From NCBI GenBank assembly GCA_020435185.1, contig JAGRAA010000114.1, positions 1 through 9,623 on the forward strand: DNA of 9,623 bases, written 5' to 3'. How positions within the stretch are numbered: the first letter of the stretch is position 1; each line of letters opens with the position of its first letter. Below are positions 1-6,959 of the stretch, in pieces. The position numbers and the translations under genes were made by a program. The DNA is from Bdellovibrionales bacterium (GTDB taxonomy: Bacteria; Bdellovibrionota; Bdellovibrionia; Bdellovibrionales; UBA1609). The notes beneath the pieces were generated by a model that worked only from the letters and a program-made list of their open reading frames with translations, did not search any database and was not told the origin of the DNA.

Positions 1-13
1 ATTTTTTATAAAT

Positions 14-1696
14 CTATTGTTCACAACTTTGAGTTCCTACATAGTGATAGTTTCCAATTTCATCTAGCCAATACTCTCCTCTAAAGGGCCAGTATTCATA
101 ACCATTCTGAACGTAATAGTCTCTTTCGTTATCTTCGTCCACCTGGACATCAGATAAGGTCTTTCCAGCCATTCTCTTTTTCAAATATTCTTTTTTACCT
201 TTTAACATTTCAAAACGGATAAATCCCTTCTGTTCAAAAAGGTCAAATAATTCATTTTTAGTCGCAAGAAGTTGATCTCTTACGACCCTTCCGGCTTTCT
301 GTTTTGCTTTTTTAATTCTGTTATTGATAATTTTTACCGAATACTTACCTATTGCTGAATTTTGCCAGTACGTATCCATTTGTTTGATTCTATCTAGTTC
401 GGATTCCACTTTCTTTATGTATTGAAATGAACTTTGAAATTCACCCATTTTATATATTTTACGAGCCACAAGAAAAGGGATACCATATTTGGCTTTGTCT
501 ATTTTTCCACCAATTTTACGAACGTCCTCTTCAACTATAGCTACATCATTATAGTATTTCATCGGATCTCTAACTGTTTTTAAATACGATCTGATATCTT
601 GGTATACTGGCTTGTATATTTTTGTATATAAAGTTAGAACTTTTTCCATTTCATCATACTTGCATATATATAGATACACTATTGCTCTAAGCAATAAGGA
701 TTCCGGTAAATAATAATTTTCATAGTAGTCAGAATGTAAACTTAAAAAGTTACTTAATGCCGATCTAAATCTCCCGGCCCGTAAATACGCCCAACTGCTT
801 TCAAATAAGGTGTCATGCCATAGCTCATTATCTTTAGGAACATCTCTATAGGCGTCTATTGATTCATCCCATTTTCCTGCTTGGTAGTAGGTCCTGGCCT
901 TACCAACTATTCCTGCCACCCTAACCGTATCATTCACTTTTCTATCAGCTCGATAATCTACTAATTTTTCAAATTCTTGAATTGCTCTTTGAGTTTTGTC
1001 TTCATAGGCGTAAGCCATTGCTTTATCGTATAGCGCTCTGGAATAATAATTAGAATCCTGTCCGACTCTATCAAAGCTTCTGGTTGCATTAAGATACTGA
1101 TGATTTCTCAGCTGAATCTGCCCTATCCTATAAAACAACATATCTCTATGAACTTTAGGAAATTTATCAATGTCAATTTTAGACATGGCATAATTTAATA
1201 GCGTATCATCTCCAAGATAGTCAGCAGCCAACGACAATTTCTCCAAACTCTGTCGAACATATTTATTATTTCCCTTGCTGACCACGTTGATAAATTGAAA
1301 AGCAGAAATCTGATTGAGTTGCATTTTGTACAACATAAGCCCCAGTATATACCTTATCTGCATTGCCTTGTCTCGATATCGAGGGACATGGCTTAACTGA
1401 AACAATCGAATCGAAGCCTTTTTATATTCTCCTTTTTTTGCCAGTATTAATGCCTCAGCCAAATCCCGACTATTCGATCTTTGTTTCGACCGAGGGATTC
1501 TACGACGTTTACTCTTTTTGACATTTCTTTGAGCAAGGAGAGTGCTGTTTTCTTGCTCCAAAAGATCATCCAATGCCACCGAAAGAGGGTCAACTTCAAC
1601 AATGGGTAATTCTATGACCGGTGCTCCAGAAGATTGATTTGAAAAAGGCACTTCTATTAGTAATAAGCTTATTAATATTAAACCAAAACGTCTCAT
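14..1696 (-). CDS. Exported TPR-repeat protein, possible partner of the adjacent outer-membrane barrels
   Basis: The 560-residue product starts with a signal peptide (MRRFGLILISLLLIEV, cleavage probably near residue 24) and so should be periplasmic or outer-membrane attached; I see no lipobox cysteine. A strongly basic linker follows (about 58-77), then TPR-like helical hairpins through about 80-440. The clearest are at 185-245 (FYRIGQIQLRNHQYLNATRSF; ALYDKAMAYAYEDKTQRAIQEF) and 262-318 (GKARTYYQAGKWDESIDAY; ESSWAYLRAGRFRSALSNF). A charged helical stretch (about 450-515) precedes a C-terminal aromatic motif, YWPFRGEYWLDEIGNYHY (535-552), and a lone Cys558. The ATG start is backed by GGAGG ten bases upstream and overlaps the barrel-2 stop by ATGA, so the two are probably translationally coupled. 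TPR proteins scaffold protein complexes. The exact role is unknown; a GltE-like role is inferred from context. Sure of a TPR envelope protein, unsure of function. Confidence 0.85.
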   Translation of the reverse strand: MRRFGLILISLLLIEVPFSNQSSGAPVIELPIVEVDPLSVALDDLLEQENSTLLAQRNVKKSKRRRIPRSKQRSNSRDLAEALILAKKGEYKKASIRLFQLSHVPRYRDKAMQIRYILGLMLYKMQLNQISAFQFINVVSKGNNKYVRQSLEKLSLAADYLGDDTLLNYAMSKIDIDKFPKVHRDMLFYRIGQIQLRNHQYLNATRSFDRVGQDSNYYSRALYDKAMAYAYEDKTQRAIQEFEKLVDYRADRKVNDTVRVAGIVGKARTYYQAGKWDESIDAYRDVPKDNELWHDTLFESSWAYLRAGRFRSALSNFLSLHSDYYENYYLPESLLLRAIVYLYICKYDEMEKVLTLYTKIYKPVYQDIRSYLKTVRDPMKYYNDVAIVEEDVRKIGGKIDKAKYGIPFLVARKIYKMGEFQSSFQYIKKVESELDRIKQMDTYWQNSAIGKYSVKIINNRIKKAKQKAGRVVRDQLLATKNELFDLFEQKGFIRFEMLKGKKEYLKKRMAGKTLSDVQVDEDNERDYYVQNGYEYWPFRGEYWLDEIGNYHYVGTQSCEQ

Positions 1697-2502
1697 CTAT
1701 ATTCAGCCTCCGGAAAGAAGAAACTCACTCCAGCCGAAATAAAAAGGTCGAATTGGTTTTGGGTCACAAAACCCGAAGCAGCGCTGGAGGAAGTGACTTG
1801 AGCACCATAACTATTCAAAACAAAGTCCCACCTAAAAGACATTGCTTTTGACAATGCGAAAATTTGCCCTGTTCCTAAATGAAAAGTTGGCGATTGGCTT
1901 ACTCCTGTATCGGTCATCCCAGCTCCCGCAGAGAAATATATATCAAAAGGTACTACAGCCATATTTACCAATGACATTTTTCCGTATATTGGAGACCATT
2001 TTAAAGCGCCGCCTACGAAGCTAGCCGGAGTAACCAAACTTGTTGTTTTAACGTCTCTATTACGAAGTCCTCTAGTTGCATCTTTTTCATTTGAATTGAG
2101 AGACATATATATAAGCTCAAAACCGATTTTAGTGGTGAAGTAGTAACCGGCTCGTAATTGCAGCCCTAGATTATTAAAAAACGGATTGTTTAAACTAAAT
2201 GTCCCCCCTAAACCAAGTTCAAAACGACCTGACTTTGGGAGAAATCTTCTTTGTATGACAGCAATATCGTTGAAGGGAGCTAAATTAACTAGATCCGACA
2301 ACTTATCAAAGTCTTCTTCTTTTCTTGCTTTTCTTTTTGGTGGCGCTTGCTTTGTTTTTTCAACCTGCTCTGCTTTATCAAACTTATCATAAAGAGATTC
2401 AACGTCGCCTAAATCTTGGGAGAAACTAATTTCTGAAAATCCCAAAGACCCAAATATTAACACAACCCTAAAGAAGTAAATTATTTTTTTATGCACCTTC
2501 AC
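1693..2502 (-). CDS. Outer-membrane beta-barrel protein (barrel 2, GltA/GltB-like family)
   Basis: I prefer the GTG at 2502 (269 residues): AAAAGG sits eight bases upstream and the product then begins with a normal signal peptide (MKVHKKIIYFFRVVLIFG, cleavage near SFS-Q, residue 28). A TTG at 2529 would add nine residues and has weaker support. After the signal comes a charged, Lys/Glu-rich linker (about 30-72, including PPKRKARKEED), then a short-stranded barrel beginning at NDIAVIQRRF with the pattern SGRFELGLGGTFSLNNPFF (91-109). Later segments include YGKMSL and DIYFSAGAGM. The strands alternate aromatic and polar residues, and FFF lies seven residues before the end. The repeated motifs shared with the next upstream gene show that the two are paralogues. 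This type matches the outer-membrane barrel family common in Myxococcota and Bdellovibrionota (OMP_myx_plus type), recognised by pattern only. It overlaps the TPR gene by ATGA. Confidence 0.85.
   Translation of the reverse strand: MKVHKKIIYFFRVVLIFGSLGFSEISFSQDLGDVESLYDKFDKAEQVEKTKQAPPKRKARKEEDFDKLSDLVNLAPFNDIAVIQRRFLPKSGRFELGLGGTFSLNNPFFNNLGLQLRAGYYFTTKIGFELIYMSLNSNEKDATRGLRNRDVKTTSLVTPASFVGGALKWSPIYGKMSLVNMAVVPFDIYFSAGAGMTDTGVSQSPTFHLGTGQIFALSKAMSFRWDFVLNSYGAQVTSSSAASGFVTQNQFDLFISAGVSFFFPEAEYR
1707..1711 (-). promoter_or_regulatory. Shine-Dalgarno of the TPR gene
   Basis: The minus strand reads GGAGG ten bases before the ATG at 1696. The site lies inside the last codons of barrel 2. Together with the ATGA stop/start overlap it supports coupled translation of barrel 2 and the TPR protein. 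Confidence 0.7.
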
Positions 2503-2597
2503 ATCTACAACCTTTTTAAATGCAAACAATCGCAGTTGCTTCTAATAAGATAACGAAATGTTTATAAAAATAGTAGGTTAGTAAATCGAACTAGACT
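2503..2597. other. Gap between barrel 1 and barrel 2
   Basis: This AT-rich stretch of about 95 bp separates the two barrel genes. It holds the barrel-2 ribosome site (AAAAGG on the minus strand just before 2502). I see no clear terminator hairpin and no promoter with both hexamers well placed, so read-through from barrel 1 is the simplest reading. Confidence 0.4.
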
Positions 2598-3323
2598 TTA
2601 TAGTAATAAAACAAGACCTATATTAAACGAAGGGTTTATATATAGTTTTTCAGAAAATGCACTATATGGTTGCGGTGAAGATCCCGTCGCTAAACTAATA
2701 GATGTAGGATCAGGACCTTGGTAAGTAAATACAGATAAATCAATTCTTAAAGCCACATTGCTTGAATAATAAAGACGCTGTCCCATAGTAAGCGTTACCA
2801 CAGGATTTTGTTTTTCTCCGATGGTAATCATGCCAGCTCCTCCACCAAAGTAAAGCGAGAGGTTCATTATCGTCTGTTTGGATAAACTAATTTTTCCGTA
2901 ATAGGCTGTGTAATGATAGTTTAAAGAGAACATACTTTTTGGACTTGGAGCTAGGCTGGCGTCAAAGGTATTTGGGGCTTCTAACCCTTCCCCTCTTTTT
3001 AATTGCTCACCATAGGTAGACAAGCCTCCGGCCATAGAATTAAACAGTAACTCAACTCCATTCGTTTCATCGATATGATAACCTATTACTCCACCGTAGT
3101 TTAAAGTATTATAAAAAGCCTCATTTAATGAAAGTCCCGCATTTAAAACAAATTCTACTCGACCCTTGGTTTCTACTAATCGAGAGCGCACTATCGCTGG
3201 ATTATCGAAGACCGGCAAAACAGATTCTCTGGCCAATTCTTCTTCATCGAACTCAATAGTTTCAGCAACTAGGATTTGCGGAAGACACAACGAAAACACT
3301 AAAAAAAGTAAAATTCTTTTCAT
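2598..3323 (-). CDS. Outer-membrane beta-barrel protein (barrel 1, GltA/GltB-like family)
   Basis: This 241-residue protein starts at the ATG at 3323, which gives a textbook signal peptide (MKRILLFLVFSLCLPQILVA, cleaved before E21). A TTG at 3341 would add MAIIRD and has no ribosome site. A short acidic segment (ETIEFDEEEL) is followed by the barrel: NPAIVRSRLVETKGRVEF, NAGLSLNEAFYNTLNYGG, GYHIDETNGVELLF, then YYGKISL and LYFGGGAGM. These motifs line up one for one with barrel 2 (GRFEL, SLNNPFFNNL, GY, GFELIY, YGKMSL, YFSAGAGM), so the genes are tandem paralogues. Unlike barrel 2 it lacks the long charged linker. The C-terminus (NIGLVLLL) is hydrophobic but lacks the usual terminal aromatic residue of the BAM signal. 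It is likely an outer-membrane protein of unknown function; GltA/GltB-like is inferred. Confidence 0.83.
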   Translation of the reverse strand: MKRILLFLVFSLCLPQILVAETIEFDEEELARESVLPVFDNPAIVRSRLVETKGRVEFVLNAGLSLNEAFYNTLNYGGVIGYHIDETNGVELLFNSMAGGLSTYGEQLKRGEGLEAPNTFDASLAPSPKSMFSLNYHYTAYYGKISLSKQTIMNLSLYFGGGAGMITIGEKQNPVVTLTMGQRLYYSSNVALRIDLSVFTYQGPDPTSISLATGSSPQPYSAFSEKLYINPSFNIGLVLLL

Positions 3324-3330
3324 ATCCCTA

Positions 3331-3360
3331 ATAATAGCCAAGTCTGCTAAGAGTTGTCTA
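3331..3360 (-). promoter_or_regulatory. Candidate sigma-70 promoter upstream of barrel 1
   Basis: The minus strand has TAGACA (3355-3360) and TATTAT (3331-3336) separated by 18 bases, each one mismatch from the -35 and -10 consensus. Transcription would start only a few bases before the ATG at 3323, giving an almost leaderless message; AGGG lies only two bases before the ATG, too close for a normal ribosome site. A perfect 6-bp inverted repeat (TGCTAA at 3345-3350, TTAGCA at 3364-3369) flanks the -35 and could be an operator. This comes from sequence inspection only. Confidence 0.4.
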
Positions 3361-3393
3361 TTTTTAGCAATTACCTGGTCATTAGTAGGGTTG

Positions 3394-4371
3394 TTATCTA
3401 ATATTTGCCCTTAATAGGTCTTGCAAATGTAAAAGACCAACTGGTTTTTTTGGATTAACCCCAGACTTATCCACAACAAATAAGCTCTGAATAGAGAATT
3501 GCTCCATTACAAAAAGTGCCTTTTCTGCCAACTCGTTTACATCTATTGTTTTAGGATTGCTGCTCATATTCTTTTCGGCATTCTCCACAAAGGGCTCTTT
3601 GCTTTTTTCTAAACGTCTCCGAATATCCCCATCCGTAATAATTCCAACTATTTCTTCCTGAGAATTTAAAACCCCCGCAACACCTCTTACCTCTTTTGAC
3701 GTCATTAGACTAATAACAGTGGTCATATCTTCGTTAAGTCCTACCAAAGGTAAAGAGTCTCCTGAATGCATGACATCTTCTACTTTGGTCAACAATTTTC
3801 TCCCCAAACTTCCCCCAGGATGTAACTCTGCAAAATCCTCTCTTTTAAAACCCTTTTTCTTTAAAACTGCCATTGCCACAGCATCGCCTAAAGCCAACGT
3901 AAGAGTAGACGAGGTGGTTGGAGCAAGTCCCAAAGGACAAGCTTCTTCTTTAAAGTAAATAGGCAACATGACTGAGGACGATCGAGCCAAGGTGCTTTCT
4001 TCTTTGCCCGTCATTCCGATAATTTTTACTCCATGTCGAGTTGCAAATTTTAATACAGGGAATAATTCATTAGACTCACCCCCATAACTTATGGCCCACA
4101 AGACATCATCATTTCCTAAAACACCAAGGTCTCCGTGAATGCTTTCTGCAGGATGAAGAAAGAAAGAAGGAGTTCCTGTAGACGCCAGTGTTGAACTTAT
4201 TTTTTGAGCTATATGGCCCGATTTACCCATTCCTGTCGTTATAACCTTACCCTTGCACTCACAGATCAAGTTCACTACTTTCTCAAAATTATCATCAATA
4301 AGCTCCACCGCCTTAATAAGAGCATCAGCCTCTACCCTTAAAACGCGACGTCCTTCTTCGATAATATTCAT
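3394..4371 (-). CDS. kdsD: Arabinose-5-phosphate isomerase (KdsD/KpsF family)
   Basis: It interconverts ribulose 5-phosphate and arabinose 5-phosphate, the first committed step toward Kdo, in the cytoplasm. The 325-residue length matches the family (E. coli KdsD is 328). The SIS domain (about 30-175) contains GMGKSGHIAQKISSTLASTG and HPAESIHGDLGVL. It also holds APTTSSTLTLALGDAVAMAVL-type residues at about 150-170, followed by ELHPGGSLGRKLL (182-194). Two CBS domains follow (VEDVM... from about 197; KNMSSNPKTIDV... from about 267). Residues K50, E102, E143 and H184 line up, at a constant offset of nine, with the residues I recall as catalytic or metal-binding in E. coli KdsD (K59, E111, E152, H193). 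The SIS loop reads SYGGES where a second Ser is common. The ATG overlaps the pyrG stop by ATGA and has AAGGA eight bases upstream. The family also includes GutQ and KpsF, but the neighbouring kdsB favours Kdo synthesis. Confidence 0.95.
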   Translation of the reverse strand: MNIIEEGRRVLRVEADALIKAVELIDDNFEKVVNLICECKGKVITTGMGKSGHIAQKISSTLASTGTPSFFLHPAESIHGDLGVLGNDDVLWAISYGGESNELFPVLKFATRHGVKIIGMTGKEESTLARSSSVMLPIYFKEEACPLGLAPTTSSTLTLALGDAVAMAVLKKKGFKREDFAELHPGGSLGRKLLTKVEDVMHSGDSLPLVGLNEDMTTVISLMTSKEVRGVAGVLNSQEEIVGIITDGDIRRRLEKSKEPFVENAEKNMSSNPKTIDVNELAEKALFVMEQFSIQSLFVVDKSGVNPKKPVGLLHLQDLLRANIR

Positions 4372-6179
4372 ATAATGATTCCTTTTTCTTTTTCTGCTCT
4401 AGACTTTTTACTCATAGCTTTTACGGTTTTTTTTCGACTTGAATTCGCAAATCCTTTTGTCTTTTTTTGGTTAGATAAAGAAGCCTCTACAAAACTAACA
4501 AACAAAGGATGAGGACTTAAAGGTTTTGATTTAAACTCAGGGTGAAATTGGACGCCTACAAACCAAGAGTGTTGAGAGATTTCAATAATTTCAACAAGGT
4601 CTCTTTCTACACAAACCCCTGATAAAGTGATCCCATTTTTTTCAAAAATAGGCTTATATCTATTATTAAATTCATATCTATGCCGATGGCGCTCATAAAT
4701 ATCAGACTCTCCGTAAATCTCGTTTACTCGAGATCCTTCTTTTAAGTGGCATGGGAACGCTCCCAATCTCATTGTGCCACCTTTATTTTTTTCATTTTTC
4801 TGTTCATCCATAAAATCAATGACAATATTTTTACTCTTCTTCTTAACAGATTCAGAAAATTCTCTAGATACCGCATCATGAAACCCACATACATTTCGAG
4901 CAAATTCTATGGCTGCCAATTGCATTCCATAACATATCCCAAAGAAAGGAATATCTTTTTCTCGAGCATATTTTATGGCCGTAATTTTTCCCTCTATACC
5001 GCGCTCGCCAAATCCACCAGGAACCAACACGCCATCTACATCCACCAACATCTTCGAAACATTTTTATCAGTGATTTTTTCAGAATCTATATAAATAACA
5101 TCAACTTGAGATCGATTTTCTATTCCTCCATGAACAAGGGCCTCATGAAGAGATTTATAACTTTCTTTTAAGTCTACATATTTACCAATGATTCCAATTC
5201 TAACGGTCTCTTTCGGAGAATTCATTTTATCTACAAAATTTGTCCACCCTGACATATCCGAGGAATGCACATCAAGCCCTAATCTACTCAGAACCAACTC
5301 ATCTAGTTTTTCTCTCTCTAACGCTAATGGAACTTCATAAATAGATTTAGAGTCCGTTGCAGCGATAACATTCTCAGGACGAACGCTACAAAATAAGCCG
5401 ATCTTTGACTTAATCTCAGGCGGAATAAATTTTTCGCTTCGACATATTAAAAAATCAGGCTGAATACCTACTTCTCTTAGCTCTTTTACCGAATGCTGAG
5501 TGGGTTTACTCTTTAACTCACCGGCGCTAGCAATATAAGGAATAAAAGTAACATGAATAAATAGCGTGTTTTCCGTTCCTAGATCCACTCTCATCTGCCG
5601 TATAGCTTCTATAAAAGGAAGACCTTCGATATCACCCACGGTTCCACCAATTTCGATAATACCAATCTCAGAACCTTGAGCCGCTTCAAAAATACGTGCC
5701 TTGATTTCATTTGTGATATGAGGAATAACCTGAACCGTTCCCCCGAGGTACTCCCCTCTTCTCTCTTTTGCGATCACATTTTCATAAATTTGACCAGTGG
5801 TTACACTATTCGATCTAGTTAAGGTATTTGAAGTAAATCTCTCATAATGCCCTAAATCTAAGTCGGTTTCAGCCCCATCGTCAGTCACATAAACCTCTCC
5901 GTGCTGCAACGGAGACATTGTTCCTGGATCTACATTAATATAAGGGTCACACTTCATAAGACTCACCTTATAACCACGAGCCTCAAGAAGAGAACCTAAG
6001 CTTGCCGCACTCAACCCTTTTCCAATAGAAGATATCACCCCACCCGTAACAAAAATAAATTTTTGCACGAGTGGCTCTTTAGTTGATTTTAGAGGATCCA
6101 CTTTCTTATTAACTTTTGTTTTTCTGCTCAAAACTTGAGAACGTTTTTTTATCTGTTTCTTAGTCTTCTTTTTTGCCAT
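4368..6179 (-). CDS. pyrG: CTP synthase with basic N- and C-terminal tails
   Basis: It makes CTP from UTP, ATP and glutamine in the cytoplasm. The synthetase domain opens with KFIFVTGGVISSIGKGLSAA (40-59) and carries the KCDPYINVDPGTMSP region, the DDGAETDLDLGHYERF region and EIGGTVGDIEGLPFIEA. The class I glutamine amidotransferase domain (about 325-570) has PGGFGERG (387-394), GICYGMQLA with nucleophile Cys416, and HPEF with His546 and Glu548 completing the triad. At 603 residues it is longer than E. coli PyrG (545). About 38 extra residues, mostly Lys/Arg, precede the domain, and about 30 basic residues follow it (TKGFANSSRKKTVKAMSKKS). The start is secure: AGGAG lies five bases upstream and overlaps the kdsB stop. 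It sits between kdsB, which consumes CTP, and kdsD. It probably serves the whole cell while being co-expressed for CMP-Kdo supply. Confidence 0.97.
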   Translation of the reverse strand: MAKKKTKKQIKKRSQVLSRKTKVNKKVDPLKSTKEPLVQKFIFVTGGVISSIGKGLSAASLGSLLEARGYKVSLMKCDPYINVDPGTMSPLQHGEVYVTDDGAETDLDLGHYERFTSNTLTRSNSVTTGQIYENVIAKERRGEYLGGTVQVIPHITNEIKARIFEAAQGSEIGIIEIGGTVGDIEGLPFIEAIRQMRVDLGTENTLFIHVTFIPYIASAGELKSKPTQHSVKELREVGIQPDFLICRSEKFIPPEIKSKIGLFCSVRPENVIAATDSKSIYEVPLALEREKLDELVLSRLGLDVHSSDMSGWTNFVDKMNSPKETVRIGIIGKYVDLKESYKSLHEALVHGGIENRSQVDVIYIDSEKITDKNVSKMLVDVDGVLVPGGFGERGIEGKITAIKYAREKDIPFFGICYGMQLAAIEFARNVCGFHDAVSREFSESVKKKSKNIVIDFMDEQKNEKNKGGTMRLGAFPCHLKEGSRVNEIYGESDIYERHRHRYEFNNRYKPIFEKNGITLSGVCVERDLVEIIEISQHSWFVGVQFHPEFKSKPLSPHPLFVSFVEASLSNQKKTKGFANSSRKKTVKAMSKKSRAEKEKGIII

Positions 6180-6184
6180 TTTTA

Positions 6185-6189
6185 CTCCT
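6185..6189 (-). promoter_or_regulatory. pyrG Shine-Dalgarno nested in the kdsB stop
   Basis: The minus strand reads TTAGGAG five bases before the pyrG ATG, so the kdsB TAG (6188-6190) shares bases with the AGGAG ribosome site. Ribosomes ending kdsB would be placed on the pyrG start. The site also confirms the long-tailed pyrG start. Confidence 0.75.
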
Positions 6190-6928
6190 AAGAATTTCCT
6201 TTTCTTAATATTGCCTCTACTTTTTCAATATCTTCCGGGTAATCCACTCCCCATGATTCATGATCTACCTTTAAAACTTTAATCTTTGCTCCCAAATAAA
6301 GAGCTCTTAATTGTTCAAGACCTTCAGCTATTTCTACACCGGCAGGTTCACACTCACAGAATTGTTTTAAAAAGGATTTTCTATAAGCATATAAACCAAT
6401 ATGCTTTAATCCCAGTTGACTTACGGCATCTTTTGAATTTCTTGAAAAAGGTATTGGGTATCTACTAAAATAAATGGCGTTTTGATCTTTATCGACAACT
6501 ATCTTTGCCGTAGCCAAAGATTCCAAATCTTCTTTATTTTTTATAGGCCTAGCAAGAGTGGCCATTGGTAAATCCTCATCCCTCTCAAAGCAAGAGACCA
6601 ATAAATCTAAAATCTCTCCATTCACGGTGGGCTCATCACCTTGAATATTCACAACAACATCGACATCCCTATTTTTAACGGCCTGCCAAACTCTATCGCT
6701 CCCTGATGGGAGCTCAGAATCCGTCATTACAGCCAAAGCACCAAGACTTTTTGCCAATTCAAAAATTTCGTTATGATCAGTGGCCACCAGAATATCGGTG
6801 ATTTTAGAACTCGTTTTCACGCCCTCAATAACCCACTGCAAAAGGGGTTTTCCGCCTATCCTAGCTAAAGGTTTCCCAGGGAATCTTGTAGACCCATATC
6901 TAGATGGAATTACTCCTACTACGCGCAT
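6188..6928 (-). CDS. kdsB: 3-deoxy-manno-octulosonate cytidylyltransferase (CMP-Kdo synthetase)
   Basis: It activates Kdo with CTP to CMP-Kdo, the donor for lipid A inner-core assembly, in the cytoplasm. The 246-residue length is normal for KdsB (about 245-250). Family signatures are IPSRYGSTRFPGKPL (7-21), the nucleotide and base-binding region with SGSDRV (75-80), QGDEP (96-100, substrate and metal site), YFSRYPIPF (about 153-161), HIGLYAYR (176-183), AEGLEQLRAL (211-220) and GVDYPEDIEKVE near the C-terminus. The substitutions seen (SGSDR for the more usual SGTDR, YPIPF for PIPW/F) look tolerable. It starts at the ATG at 6928, with only a weak, distant G-run upstream, 31 bp after engB. It ends 8 bp before pyrG, its CTP supplier. 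The genome must hold kdsA and kdsC elsewhere for the pathway to run. Confidence 0.96.
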   Translation of the reverse strand: MRVVGVIPSRYGSTRFPGKPLARIGGKPLLQWVIEGVKTSSKITDILVATDHNEIFELAKSLGALAVMTDSELPSGSDRVWQAVKNRDVDVVVNIQGDEPTVNGEILDLLVSCFERDEDLPMATLARPIKNKEDLESLATAKIVVDKDQNAIYFSRYPIPFSRNSKDAVSQLGLKHIGLYAYRKSFLKQFCECEPAGVEIAEGLEQLRALYLGAKIKVLKVDHESWGVDYPEDIEKVEAILRKGNS

Positions 6929-6959
6929 TTACAACTTTTACCCCCGGAGTCGGGATTAA

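Noticed and set aside
4746..5171. 141-codon plus-strand open frame opposite pyrG
   Set aside because: It lies wholly antisense to intact, conserved PyrG domains; the product is Phe/Ile/Tyr-rich without a family pattern, and no supporting ribosome site was seen.
6929..6959. GC-rich hairpin (CCCG/CGGG) between engB and kdsB as a terminator
   Set aside because: The stem is only 4-5 bp and no U-run follows; genes are 31 bp apart on the same strand, so read-through is more likely.
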